Below, in pieces: positions 34,130 through 42,729 of a DNA stretch of 64,000 nt. The DNA comes from Riemerella columbina DSM 16469 (GTDB lineage: Bacteria; Bacteroidota; Bacteroidia; Flavobacteriales; Weeksellaceae): contig NZ_KB894218.1 in the NCBI RefSeq assembly GCF_000374405.1, positions 86,180-150,179 on the forward strand, written 5' to 3'. Each line of letters begins with the position of its first letter. Position 1 is the first letter of the stretch. Both the position numbers and the translations under genes were made by a program. The notes beneath the pieces were generated by a model. That model ran no database searches, was not told the DNA's origin, and was given only the letters and a program-made list of their open reading frames with translations.

Positions 34130-35632
34130 ATGAATGCACGAATATTAGAATTGATAAAGCAACCACAGCAAATGCTTCCTGAGGATTTGGAGGTCATCAC
34201 AAAAGCTCTAAATAGTCAGCCTTATCTTCAATCTTTAAGGGCTTTAAAACTAATGGGTGTTCATCAATACCAACCAGAATTATACCCAACTATACTTTCC
34301 GAAACAGCCGCCTATACTACGGACAAAAAGATTCTGTATCAATTAATTTTTGGAACATCCAAGTCTGGAAATCAGATAAAGGCTCAAGAAAGTTTAGAGG
34401 AAACTATTGAAGTGGAAAAAGAAACTATCGATATAGAGGAAAAGCCAAGCGATAGACTATTAAATGAAACGAAAGATACTGTTGAAGATTCTAATCTGCC
34501 AATTTTTGAAGCCACAGAGGTTAAAGAAGCACCACAAGATTCTATGGGCATTGTGCTAGAGGAGGAAGAACTGAATGTTAGTAATTTTGATGAGGTGGTA
34601 GAGTCTTATCATGAAGACTTAAATGAACTTTCGACATCTGAAATAGAATCCAATCCTATTGAAAGCCCTTTAGAAAAAGAAACTAAACCCATAGAGGAGG
34701 AACAGCCAGAAATAGAAGCTTCTTATGAGGATACTATTGTGGTAGAGGATGCTACGGATACTGAAATCGAAGAGAAAGAAGAGGTTTCGGAAGGTTTGAG
34801 TTTCCAACAGATGGAAGCTTTTTTACCTCAGGTTAAATTTAAAATACCGAAAGATGAAGCCTCGGCGACTCAGCAAGAAGTACAGCCTATGGTTACTGAA
34901 CCTCAATCGGATTTAAGTTTAGAACCTGAAGTGGAAGTAGTGCAAGAGGAATCTGTTGTAAATGAAGAGGTAGCGTGGCAACCAATGCAACTCGAAGCCA
35001 GAACGCCAGATGCTTTAATTGGGAAGCCAACGCCTGTGGTAGAGCCGAAGGTTATAGTTAAAAAAGAGGAACCGCCTAAGACAACAGATGCACCAAAGCC
35101 TTTAGTTGAAGAACCAATAGCAGAAGTGAAGTCTACAACGATAGAGCCGAAAGTAGATATCTTACCAGAAACTAAAGTGTCTAAAGAAGAGGTTTCTGAG
35201 GTAGAACCATCGGGTAATGATGGGGAAAGCAATGTGCAAACCTTTATCAACACTTGGCAAAACTGGCTTAAAGTCGATAGAGCTGAGCCGATTGAAAAGG
35301 AAAGCCAAACAACACCCGTAGAGGAAGAAGTACAAGAGGATAATAAATCTCAAATTATTGAGAAGTTTATCGAAACCAGTCCATCCATTAGCAAAGTTGA
35401 GAAACATAGCCCTATTATAAAAGAAGAAAAAGAATTTTCAGTAAAAGATAAGGGCGATGATATTTCCCACTTGATGACGGAAACATTGGCAAACCTCTAT
35501 GTGGAGCAACATTTATTTGCTAAAGGGATAGAAGCCTACGAAATTCTTAAAGGAAAATATCCAGAAAAAGCATCTTATTTTGAAGAGAAGATAGAAGAAG
35601 TAAAAGCCTTAAAGGCAGGGAAGAGCTATTAA
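34130..35632 (+). CDS. Large acidic low-complexity protein with TPR-like C-terminus
   Basis: 500 residues. N-terminal 100 residues form a compact helical region (MLPEDLEVITKALNSQPYLQSLRALKLMGVHQY). Residues about 100-420 are extremely Glu/Pro/Val/Ser/Thr-rich and probably disordered. The last ~60 residues (LMTETLANLYVEQHLFAKGIEAYEILKGKYPEKASYF) look like one TPR-type helical pair. No signal peptide, so cytoplasmic. The position after lptE is, from memory, conserved in Flavobacteriia. It ends 4 nt inside the convergent rnpA. Confidence 0.8.
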   Translation: MNARILELIKQPQQMLPEDLEVITKALNSQPYLQSLRALKLMGVHQYQPELYPTILSETAAYTTDKKILYQLIFGTSKSGNQIKAQESLEETIEVEKETIDIEEKPSDRLLNETKDTVEDSNLPIFEATEVKEAPQDSMGIVLEEEELNVSNFDEVVESYHEDLNELSTSEIESNPIESPLEKETKPIEEEQPEIEASYEDTIVVEDATDTEIEEKEEVSEGLSFQQMEAFLPQVKFKIPKDEASATQQEVQPMVTEPQSDLSLEPEVEVVQEESVVNEEVAWQPMQLEARTPDALIGKPTPVVEPKVIVKKEEPPKTTDAPKPLVEEPIAEVKSTTIEPKVDILPETKVSKEEVSEVEPSGNDGESNVQTFINTWQNWLKVDRAEPIEKESQTTPVEEEVQEDNKSQIIEKFIETSPSISKVEKHSPIIKEEKEFSVKDKGDDISHLMTETLANLYVEQHLFAKGIEAYEILKGKYPEKASYFEEKIEEVKALKAGKSY

Positions 35633-35979
35633 TGTTCGCAGAGTTTTAGGAAATCTTTTTCTACTTCGTTTAAATTTTCCGGTAGCGATTTAGAGACCCA
35701 AAAAAACATAGTATAAGAGCCTGCTTCAAATTTATTGAGGTAGGCTTTTTTATTAAGACGATAGCATTCTCGCAATAGCCTTTTGATGCGGTTTCTATCC
35801 GTAGCGTGTTTAAAATATTTCTTTGATACCGAAACGCCAACTTGAGGAATTTCTGTATCTGCTTTTACGGTAATGGCTCTTAGGTTACCACACGACTGCC
35901 ACTTACCTTTTTCAAAAAGTAAACCGATATTTTTTTTAGATTTTAGGCGTTCTTGCTTCGTGTATTTTTGATTGGTCAT
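35629..35979 (-). CDS. rnpA: Ribonuclease P protein component
   Basis: 116 residues; protein subunit of RNase P, which trims the 5' end of tRNA precursors. Recognised by GLLFEKGKWQSCGNLRAI, VGVSVSKKYFKHATDRNRIKRLLRECYRLNK (the conserved RNR motif) and a C-terminal hydrophobic end. It is not next to rpmH as in many bacteria; here it follows tcdA with a 4-nt overlap, and its stop overlaps the convergent acidic-protein gene. Confidence 0.95.
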   Translation of the reverse strand: MTNQKYTKQERLKSKKNIGLLFEKGKWQSCGNLRAITVKADTEIPQVGVSVSKKYFKHATDRNRIKRLLRECYRLNKKAYLNKFEAGSYTMFFWVSKSLPENLNEVEKDFLKLCEH

Positions 35980-36698
35980 TTTTGTTTAGATAAATAGTTG
36001 ATGACTTCCGCAGCGGCATACAGCCCAAATAAAGCAGGCATAAAGCTTACCGTACCATAGAAAGAGCGTTTGTAGCCTGTGCCGTCGGTTAGTTTTAGGC
36101 TATCTTCTTGTTGCAGTTCGGTGGAAAATACACACTTTACCCCTTTGTTGATGCGTTCTTTTCGCAATCGTTTTCGCACTTGCTTTGCCAAAAAACAATT
36201 AATGGTTTTGCTAAGGTCTTTTACCACCACCTGCTTTGGGTCGGTTTTGCCTCCAGCCCCCATGGCACTAATGATTTTAATCTTTTTCCTTTTAGCGGCC
36301 TTTATCAGTTCAATTTTTGGCGTTACGCTATCTATACAATCCAAAATATAATGGATAGGCTCAGCAGTAATGACTTCTGCCATTCTATCGGGGGTTAGAA
36401 ACTCATGGATGGGCTTTAGATTGAGTTGGGGATTAATATCCAATAAGCGTTCGGCAACGACTTCTACTTTAGCCTTTCCGATGGTGGAATGTAGGGCAGG
36501 CAACTGACGATTGATATTGGTGGTGTCTACCGTATCACCATCTACAATAATCATGGTTCCCACACCAGCACGGGCGAGAAACTCTGCCGCAAAAGAACCC
36601 ACACCACCTAAGCCAACCACCAAAACCGTTGCTTGTTTAAGTCGTTCTATGCCTTTTTCCTTTAATAATAATTCCGTACGCTCTTGCCAATGTTCCAT
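35976..36698 (-). CDS. tcdA: tRNA threonylcarbamoyladenosine dehydratase (ThiF/E1-like)
   Basis: 240 residues. E1-like adenylating fold: ATVLVVGLGGVGSFAAEFLARAGVG (nucleotide-binding GxGGxGS), IIVDGDTVDTTNINRQLPAL, LDCIDSVTPKIELIKAA, and VFSTELQ near the end, typical of TcdA (CsdL/YgdL), which cyclises t6A37 in tRNA. Length fits TcdA, not MoeB. It overlaps rnpA by 4 nt and follows the TatD gene by 2 nt, so three minus-strand genes are tightly packed. Confidence 0.9.
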   Translation of the reverse strand: MEHWQERTELLLKEKGIERLKQATVLVVGLGGVGSFAAEFLARAGVGTMIIVDGDTVDTTNINRQLPALHSTIGKAKVEVVAERLLDINPQLNLKPIHEFLTPDRMAEVITAEPIHYILDCIDSVTPKIELIKAAKRKKIKIISAMGAGGKTDPKQVVVKDLSKTINCFLAKQVRKRLRKERINKGVKCVFSTELQQEDSLKLTDGTGYKRSFYGTVSFMPALFGLYAAAEVINYLSKQK

Positions 36699-36700
36699 AC

Positions 36701-37324
36701 TTATTTCATCTTAAAAATCCTGCGACTATTGTCTATAATTTGCTGTGTCAGTAGTTCTAAACTCATTGCTTTAAGAGTTGCCGCTTTTTGATATATAGTT
36801 TTAATGTCGATATCTGCATCGTCGGTTTCTAGCAATAATCTATCTAAATGCAAATTTTTGAATACCGCTTGCAAAGATACACGATTCAGGAGTGCGTGTC
36901 CAAATGAAAGATAAAATCCTTTCTCGATGAGCATTTTGGCAATCGTTTCATTTTTATTATACCCATGGAATATAACAGGAATTGAAACTTTTTCACAAAG
37001 TTTAGCAATTTCATAATATCGCCTCACACAATGGATTATCAAAGGTTTGTTTAGTTCTTCTGCTAATTTGATTTGAGCCTTAAATGCTTCTGTTTGTAAA
37101 GTTTCATCTACGGAGATCAACCCATCTAAACCACACTCGCCAATGGCAAGGCATAAAGGATTTTGTGCTAAGGATTGGAGTGCTGCTAAATCCTTTTGGA
37201 AATTGGGGGTTACTTCCGCTGGGTGTAAACCGACCGAAAAGTAGGAGTTAGGCGTACCTTCTTTTAACTCTAAATTATAAATTCCCCAAAATGATGTCTG
37301 ATGATGGTGGGCATTAAAATACAC
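36701..37324 (-). CDS. TatD family metal-dependent hydrolase (short form)
   Basis: 207 residues, about 50 fewer than E. coli TatD; short TatD-like proteins of this length occur in Bacteroidota. Marks: YFNAHHHQ (first metal-binding histidines), YFSVGLHPAEVTPNF, LCLAIGECGLDGLISVDETLQTEAFKAQIKLAEELNKPLIIHCVRRYYEI, VIFHGYNKN, FYLSFGHALL and LLLETDDADIDI. Putative DNase or hydrolase in the cytoplasm. The N-terminal HxHxD-type motif is HHHQ here. Confidence 0.88.
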   Translation of the reverse strand: MYFNAHHHQTSFWGIYNLELKEGTPNSYFSVGLHPAEVTPNFQKDLAALQSLAQNPLCLAIGECGLDGLISVDETLQTEAFKAQIKLAEELNKPLIIHCVRRYYEIAKLCEKVSIPVIFHGYNKNETIAKMLIEKGFYLSFGHALLNRVSLQAVFKNLHLDRLLLETDDADIDIKTIYQKAATLKAMSLELLTQQIIDNSRRIFKMK

Positions 37325-37326
37325 AG

Positions 37327-38463
37327 TTATTTATATTTCTCTAAAACAAAAGGTTTAATAATTTTTCCACTTTTAGAATCTTTTTTCTTTTCATTCGTCC
37401 CAATATGATAAGAAAATCCTATCCCGAGGGTTTGTTTCATTTGCAATTTATCAATTTGGTCGTGGTCGTATAAAAGATTGACATTAACATTAGTTGAAAT
37501 AAACTTGTTGAGTTTAAAATTTAGTGCACCATTGTAGTTAAAATCAATCCATTTAAAACGATTTAAATAACTGCTAAATAAACTTAATTGATTGATAAAC
37601 TGTACATTTTTAATGATATTAAAACGATAGAGTAGGCTTCCCATAGCACCAAGCTCTGCTCTTACGCTTTGCCCATCACGCTCCAAACCATATCTACCCG
37701 CTTTTTGAAGTTGTTCGTCTAAAACAATGGTCACTTTAGCATTTAAGGGGCGAAAGACGGCTTGGAAGTTTTCATTGGGATTATATGAAATACCAATACC
37801 AGCATTAAAATAACCCGGTGCCATAAATCGAGATACTCTATCCTCAATGGTTGGGTCTGGCGTGGCTTTATAATTATAGCCTGGCATAAATTGGGTTAAT
37901 AGCTGTACGCCAATAGAGAGGTAATAATTTTTGCCAATATCATAGCCGTAGTTACTAGTAATGTTAAGGTAATCTTCGGTTTTTCTCGTTGATTGTCCTT
38001 CCGAGGAAACCAGTCCATAGCCCATTCTGATGACATTTTCCCAAAAGTGTCTGTCTTTTTTATAGCTGATATTATAATTGACTTTGGTAATTACCCCAAT
38101 ACTATTATTGCCCCCTGCATTCCAATTAGAAAAGCTAGATTGGTTAAATACCAATTCATTCTGTCCCCAGAAAAACCATTTTTTAGGGGAGTTCATTTTT
38201 AGGAAATGATAAGGTGTTACGGGTGTGTCCTCTTGATTTACTTCTACGGTCAGGAGGCTAGGTGACAAAATAGTGTCTACGGGATAAGTATTGAGCGCCT
38301 TTAAATTGAGATGGTCTAGACTATCTACTGTAAGGGTATGTTGCTGCCATTGTTGCTGCATAGTGGAATCAATCACTTTTTTAGATTGAATGTTTTGAGC
38401 GTTTATCATGGTGCTTATCAGCAGAGATAGACCAATTAATATATAGTGTTTCATCAGGTTCAT
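37327..38463 (-). CDS. DUF3078 domain-containing outer membrane beta-barrel protein
   Basis: 378 residues. Signal peptide after MNLMKHYILIGLSLLISTMINA; a second ATG at 38454 is an equally good start. DUF3078 hallmark around 90-150: WFFWGQNELVFNQSSFSNWNAGGNNSIG and a following beta-rich barrel-like region (YNISYKKDRHFWENVIRMGYGLV; NYYLSIGVQLLTQFMPGYNYK). Function unknown. Probably outer membrane. It lies directly downstream of a promoter that overlaps that of the divergent rhomboid gene, and 2 nt before the TatD gene. Confidence 0.9.
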   Translation of the reverse strand: MNLMKHYILIGLSLLISTMINAQNIQSKKVIDSTMQQQWQQHTLTVDSLDHLNLKALNTYPVDTILSPSLLTVEVNQEDTPVTPYHFLKMNSPKKWFFWGQNELVFNQSSFSNWNAGGNNSIGVITKVNYNISYKKDRHFWENVIRMGYGLVSSEGQSTRKTEDYLNITSNYGYDIGKNYYLSIGVQLLTQFMPGYNYKATPDPTIEDRVSRFMAPGYFNAGIGISYNPNENFQAVFRPLNAKVTIVLDEQLQKAGRYGLERDGQSVRAELGAMGSLLYRFNIIKNVQFINQLSLFSSYLNRFKWIDFNYNGALNFKLNKFISTNVNVNLLYDHDQIDKLQMKQTLGIGFSYHIGTNEKKKDSKSGKIIKPFVLEKYK

Positions 38464-38477
38464 AATTATATAATCAA

Positions 38478-38509
38478 TTGCAAAAATAGGACAGAATTTC
38501 TACTTTTGA
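38478..38509 (+). promoter_or_regulatory. Promoter of the rhomboid gene
   Basis: TTG at 38478-38480, 20-bp spacer, TACTTTTGA at 38501-38509. Its -33 element overlaps the minus-strand -7 box at 38480-38488. Confidence 0.6.
38480..38488 (-). promoter_or_regulatory. -7 box of the DUF3078 gene
   Basis: On the minus strand TATTTTTGC matches the consensus exactly, 16 nt before the ATG at 38463. Confidence 0.55.
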
Positions 38510-38574
38510 AAATGAATTGCCATAAATTACCTTATCGATGATAATGGCAGAACATTTGTGAGAATAAAAGAGTT

Positions 38575-39342
38575 ATGTTAAAACAATTATCTTTTCGCCC
38601 TTTGGTGCCACCTCTACTGATGCTCAGTGCGATGTGGAGTGTCTTTATGTTACAATCGTGGGGCATCATCCAGCATTGCCAGTTGGCATTAATTCCTTTA
38701 GCTCCCGAGGGACTTAAAGGGATTTTCTTTTCGCCTTTATTACATAGTGGGCTGGAGCATATTTGGAGCAATTCTGTTCCTATGGGTGTATTATTATTTT
38801 TACTGTATCAGTTTTATCCTAAAATTGCGCATGTTATTTTTGGTTTGGGATGGTTGTCCACGGGACTTTTGGTATGGCTGATGCCTCAGATTGATTTAAT
38901 GACTGGTGCCACGGTATACACTTGTATTGTGGGAGCTAGTGGCGTGGTTTATATGCTGGCATTTTTTCTGTTTTTTAGCGGCGTTTTTAGGTGGGATATG
39001 AAATTGCTAACCGTTTCTCTTGTCGTAGCGTTATACTATGGCAGTTTGATATGGGGCATTTTCCCAGAGGAATTTTTTAGTCAGTTGGAACAGCCGAGTC
39101 GTGTATCGTGGCAATCCCATTTGGTAGGAGCTGTGGTGGGTGTGATTTTGGCATTTATGTATAGGGAACAAGGTAATGAAAATAAACGAAAATTCATCTG
39201 GCAATACCCCAACTATTATAGTGAGAAAGACGATAAACTCTGGCAACAATACAAAGCTGAACATCCCGAAGACTTTGAAGAACTCCCTCAACTTAAAAAG
39301 CCCAGTGTTTGGGATTATTTAGATGAGTTAAGGGATAAATAG
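38575..39342 (+). CDS. Rhomboid family intramembrane serine protease
   Basis: 255 residues with six or so membrane helices. Rhomboid features in order: FSPLLHSGLEHIWSNSVPMGVLLFLL (the His/Asn region of helix 2), GASGVVYMLAFFLFFSG (GxSG with the catalytic serine) and WQSHLVGAVVGVILAFM (catalytic histidine before a GxxxG-like helix). Cleaves membrane proteins within the bilayer; substrate unknown. A soluble C-terminal tail of about 50 residues ends KPSVWDYLDELRDK. Divergent from the DUF3078 gene. Confidence 0.9.
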   Translation: MLKQLSFRPLVPPLLMLSAMWSVFMLQSWGIIQHCQLALIPLAPEGLKGIFFSPLLHSGLEHIWSNSVPMGVLLFLLYQFYPKIAHVIFGLGWLSTGLLVWLMPQIDLMTGATVYTCIVGASGVVYMLAFFLFFSGVFRWDMKLLTVSLVVALYYGSLIWGIFPEEFFSQLEQPSRVSWQSHLVGAVVGVILAFMYREQGNENKRKFIWQYPNYYSEKDDKLWQQYKAEHPEDFEELPQLKKPSVWDYLDELRDK

Positions 39343-39390
39343 GCTACAAACCATAAGCAAAAGGTATCATTCCTCACCACTCAAAACTTT

Positions 39391-39442
39391 TTAAATTGCT
39401 AAAGGAATAGGCTTTAAGTAGTGAGTCACTCATCCCTCAAAA
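39391..39442 (+). repeat. Direct repeat, copy 1, in the rhomboid-hflX gap
   Basis: Starts TTAAATTGCTAAAGGAATAG and ends near GTGAGTCACTCATCCCTCAA; about 70% similar to copy 2 at 39628-39681 (TTAAATTGCATAGGTAGAG ... TAAGCCACTCAACCCTCTTA). The copies flank the palindromic element at 39469-39602. Confidence 0.55.
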
Positions 39443-39468
39443 TTTGCCGTAGGCGACACGCTCAATGC

Positions 39469-39602
39469 TGTCATGCTGAATTTATTTACTCATTTGATTT
39501 TATTATATAACTATGGATTCGTGAATTTTCAATTTCAGCATCTCACGAATTAGGTTTTATGTTTGCCCAATCTGAAGACCCTGAAACAAGTTCAGGGTGA
39601 CA
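39469..39602. repeat. REP-like palindromic intergenic element
   Basis: Bounded by TGTCATGCTGAA (39469-39480) and GGTGACA (39596-39602), with an internal TTTCAGCATCTCA at 39533-39545 that is complementary to the left end, and a hairpin CCCTGAA-5 nt-TTCAGGG at 39579-39597. Such TGTCA...TGACA elements are, from memory, dispersed in many flavobacterial genomes. No coding sequence in this 368-nt gap. Confidence 0.6.
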
Positions 39603-39627
39603 TCATCATAATCTATAATTTAGCATT

Positions 39628-39681
39628 TTAAATTGCATAGGTAGAGTAGGATATAAGCAGTAAGCCACTCAACCCTCTTAA
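39628..39681 (+). repeat. Direct repeat, copy 2
   Basis: See copy 1 at 39391-39442. The two imperfect copies lie on either side of the palindromic element. Confidence 0.5.
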
Positions 39682-39710
39682 CTCAGCTCTTTAAACTTCA
39701 TTTATAATTT

Positions 39711-40925
39711 CTAAGCTTCTTCATCCTCATAATATTGAAATAAGAAATCATTGTAAGGGAATCTAGAGATATGGATATCGTGAACCACATCGTAGATGAG
39801 TTTCTTCATTTCTGGGAAATTTTCTTTGGTTAGGGCAGAAATAAATACCGTTGGGTTTTTAGATTTTGCCATCCAAGTGTTTTTCCATTCTTCGAGAGAA
39901 ATATTCTTTTTAGAACTTGGGGTAAGGTCGTCCTCTGCTTTTTTCTCGTATGAAAAATCATCAATTTTGTTGAATACCATAATGGTTGGCTTCTGATGTG
40001 CATCAATTTCTTGTAAAATCTGATTGACTGATTCTATATGGTCTTCAAAACTTTCATGAGAAATATCTACCACATGGATCAGTAGGTCGGCTTCACGCAC
40101 TTCATCAAGAGTGGACTTAAAACTTTCTACCAATTGAGTGGGTAATTTTCGGATAAACCCTACGGTGTCGGTCAAAAGGAATGGCAAGTTTCCAATCACC
40201 ACTTTTCTTACGGTAGTATCTAAAGTCGCAAATAATTTATTTTCCGCGAACACATCCGATTTAGAAATGGCATTCATCAGTGTAGATTTCCCCACATTGG
40301 TGTAGCCCACTAAAGCGGTACGCACCATCTTTCCACGGTTATTTCTTTGGGTCGCCATCTGTTTGTCTATGGTTTTCAGTTTCTCTTTTAATGAGGAAAT
40401 TCTATCACGGATGATTCTTCGGTCGGTTTCAATTTCAGTTTCCCCAGGTCCACGCATCCCGATCCCCCCACGCTGACGCTCTAAGTGGGTCCACATTCGG
40501 GTAAGTCTTGGAAGTAGGTATTCGTATTGAGCCAATTCTACTTGGGTTCTTGCATAGGAAGTCTGTGCTCGCTGTGCAAAAATATCCAAGATGAGGTTGG
40601 TACGGTCTAAGATTTTAACCTCTTTCATTTCGCGTTCCAAATTTTTCAATTGAGAAGGCGAAAGTTCATCATCAAAAATCACTGTGTTGATGTCGTGTTC
40701 CTTTACAAAATCTCTTATCTCTTCCATTTTACCTTTCCCTACAAAAGTTCTAGAGTCGGGTTGAGATAGTTTTTGGGTAAAGCGTTGCTCTGTGGTTGCC
40801 CCTGCAGTATAGGCGAGAAATTCTAACTCGTCTAGGTATTCCGTGAGTTTGTCTTCATCTTGGTCTTTGGTGATTAAGCCCACTAAAACGGCTTTTTCAT
40901 ATAAATGGTCTTTTTTTTCTAACAT
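39711..40925 (-). CDS. hflX: GTPase HflX
   Basis: 404 residues. N-terminal HflX domain with GKGKMEEIRDFVKEHDINTVIFDDELSPSQLKNLE and the glycine-rich QRGGIGMRGPGETEIETDRR linker, then the G domain: ALVGYTNVGKSTLMNAI (G1), TLDTTVRKV (G2), LLTDTVGFIRKLP (G3) and MVFNKIDDF (G4). Ribosome-associated GTPase linked to rescue of stalled ribosomes in other bacteria. The downstream rhomboid gene is convergent, with repeat-bearing DNA between. Confidence 0.96.
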   Translation of the reverse strand: MLEKKDHLYEKAVLVGLITKDQDEDKLTEYLDELEFLAYTAGATTEQRFTQKLSQPDSRTFVGKGKMEEIRDFVKEHDINTVIFDDELSPSQLKNLEREMKEVKILDRTNLILDIFAQRAQTSYARTQVELAQYEYLLPRLTRMWTHLERQRGGIGMRGPGETEIETDRRIIRDRISSLKEKLKTIDKQMATQRNNRGKMVRTALVGYTNVGKSTLMNAISKSDVFAENKLFATLDTTVRKVVIGNLPFLLTDTVGFIRKLPTQLVESFKSTLDEVREADLLIHVVDISHESFEDHIESVNQILQEIDAHQKPTIMVFNKIDDFSYEKKAEDDLTPSSKKNISLEEWKNTWMAKSKNPTVFISALTKENFPEMKKLIYDVVHDIHISRFPYNDFLFQYYEDEEA

Positions 40926-40950
40926 AAGTGCGATTATAAGCGTTACAAAA

Positions 40951-40987
40951 ATACAAAACTCCGAGAGAATGCACTTATCTCTCGGAG
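40951..40987 (-). terminator. Terminator of the small membrane gene
   Basis: CTCCGAGAG, 11-nt loop, CTCTCGGAG with a T run on the minus strand (40951-40958 region), just downstream of the gene ending at 41036 and upstream of hflX. Confidence 0.75.
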
Positions 40988-41035
40988 TATAATTATTACT
41001 TACATAGCATCTATTTCTTTAGCATCTTCTTACTC

Positions 41036-41230
41036 TTACTTAAGAGGGGGGGGTAAAATACTTAGCGACAATGCCATATTTATGAATAGACTACCAATAT
41101 ATAGAGCAAGAAATTTATCCCCTTGATTGAGCTTTGCTTTAATATATAAGGTGTGATAAATCCAATAGTTAAATACTAAAAATGCGATAGTGTAAATCCA
41201 CAAAATTAATACTTTATAATAATGTTTCAT
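41036..41230 (-). CDS. Small two-helix membrane protein with C8 tract near its end
   Basis: 64 residues: helix 1 VLILWIYTIAFLVFNYWIYHTLY, a charged loop KAKLNQGDK, and helix 2 FLALYIGSLFINMALSLSIL, ending PPPLK. No known family. The proline codons come from a run of eight C (eight G at 41046-41053), long for this AT-rich genome; length changes would alter the last residues only. A terminator follows. Plausible as a real gene because of the membrane pattern and terminator. Confidence 0.5.
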   Translation of the reverse strand: MKHYYKVLILWIYTIAFLVFNYWIYHTLYIKAKLNQGDKFLALYIGSLFINMALSLSILPPPLK

Positions 41231-41396
41231 TATTTATTCAATTTAACAATTTTCATTACTTTTCACATTATTCATATCACTTCTACAACTACTGAGACTT
41301 AGAGCTAAAATGCTACATAAAAGGAATTTTTTCGTAATATTAGTTTATTTATATTTTTACTTCGCGAGTATATACATATATTTATTAATGTCCAAA

Positions 41397-42584
41397 TCAA
41401 CCAATAACGCCACTGCCTATCAGTTCATCACCGATATACCAAGCGGCAAATTGCCCTTCGGCTACGGCAGACTGTGGGTGTTGAAATTCGAGATACAAGC
41501 CATCTTCGTACTGGTGGAGTGTGGCAGGTTCTAATGGCTGTCGGTAACGGATTCTTGCCATCACTTCTAAAGTTTCACCGTGGTTGAGTTTTAAATCTGG
41601 TCTTACCCAATGGGTTTCCGAAGGTAATATTTTAATCACTTTTTGAAATAATCCAGGGAAATGTTTTCCTTCGCCTACGAAAATTAAATTTTGTTCTACA
41701 TCTCTCGAAATGATAAAACAACTTTCTTTATGCCCGCCAATGCCTAAACCTTTGCTTTGCCCAATGGTAAAAAATTGAGCGCCTTGGTGCTTGCCAATTA
41801 CTTTACCATCAGATTTTTTATAGTCTATTTTTTTGGATAGATACTGGAGTTCCTCGTGCTTGGTTTTAAAATCTGGCATGGGTTGGTGGTAGGCTTCAAA
41901 GTCTTTAAATATTTCCACAATATCCCCTTCTTTAGGTTCTAATTGTTGCTGAAGAAATTGTGGCAAACTTACCTTACCGATAAAACATAAACCCTGCGAA
42001 TCTTTTTTGTTCGCAGTAACAAGTCCAATTTCTTGTGCTATAGCTCTTACTTCGGGTTTGGTAAGTTCCCCGATGGGAAATAAAGCTTTAGACAATTGCT
42101 CTTGGCTTAGCTGGCAGAGGAAGTAACTTTGGTCTTTGTTATGGTCTTTTCCTGCTAACAAATGATAAGTTTCTGTACCGTCTGCATTTTTTGTAGTGTC
42201 TAGTCTGGCGTAGTGTCCTGTGGCGACTTTATCTGCACCGAGCGATAGTGCGGTTTGCATAAACACATCGAATTTTACTTCGCGGTTACAGAGGACATCA
42301 GGATTTGGCGTACGCCCTTTTTCGTATTCCGAGAACATATAATCTACAATGCGCTCTTTGTAGAGTTCACTCATATCAATCACCTGAAAGGGAATACCTA
42401 ACTTCTGCGCTACCAACAGAGCATCATTGCTATCTTCTACCCACGGACACTCATCTTCCAAAGTGACGGAAGCATCATTCCAATTCCTCATAAATAGGGC
42501 GATAACCTCGTGCCCCTGCTGCTGCAGAAGATAGGCGGCTACACTACTATCCACTCCACCAGATAATCCGACTACTATTTTCAT
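41397..42584 (-). CDS. mnmA: tRNA-specific 2-thiouridylase
   Basis: 395 residues from the ATG at 42584 ([20 protein letters not shown]); the frame continues upstream to 42641, but the P-loop motif must lie at the N-terminus and a -7 box lies between. Installs 2-thio on U34 of Lys, Glu and Gln tRNAs. Marks: SGGVDSS PP-loop, [13 protein letters not shown] with the first catalytic cysteine, [18 protein letters not shown], and SQGLCFIGK with the second cysteine. Confidence 0.96.
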   Translation of the reverse strand: MKIVVGLSGGVDSSVAAYLLQQQGHEVIALFMRNWNDASVTLEDECPWVEDSNDALLVAQKLGIPFQVIDMSELYKERIVDYMFSEYEKGRTPNPDVLCNREVKFDVFMQTALSLGADKVATGHYARLDTTKNADGTETYHLLAGKDHNKDQSYFLCQLSQEQLSKALFPIGELTKPEVRAIAQEIGLVTANKKDSQGLCFIGKVSLPQFLQQQLEPKEGDIVEIFKDFEAYHQPMPDFKTKHEELQYLSKKIDYKKSDGKVIGKHQGAQFFTIGQSKGLGIGGHKESCFIISRDVEQNLIFVGEGKHFPGLFQKVIKILPSETHWVRPDLKLNHGETLEVMARIRYRQPLEPATLHQYEDGLYLEFQHPQSAVAEGQFAAWYIGDELIGSGVIG

Positions 42585-42601
42585 AATTTCTATTCTAAAA
42601 T

Positions 42602-42610
42602 GCAAATTTA
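42602..42610 (-). promoter_or_regulatory. -7 box of mnmA
   Basis: Minus strand TAAATTTGC at 42602-42610, 17 nt before the ATG at 42584. Confidence 0.55.
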
Positions 42611-42671
42611 CGGTTTTATCCTCGATTAAATTAATTTTCAAAGATATGTTACAACTAATTAAAATTTTTAT

Positions 42672-42680
42672 TATATTTGC
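42672..42680 (+). promoter_or_regulatory. -7 box of accessory locus B
   Basis: TATATTTGC, exact consensus, 49 nt before the ATG at 42730. No clear -33. Confidence 0.55.
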
Positions 42681-42729
42681 TCTGTATGTGATTTTATTTT
42701 AATTATTTATAACCTAAAAACGAAAAACA

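Noticed and set aside
41310..41534. 74-residue frame upstream of, and overlapping, mnmA
   Set aside because: Overlaps the conserved C-terminal coding sequence of mnmA by ~140 nt on the opposite strand and has no family signal.
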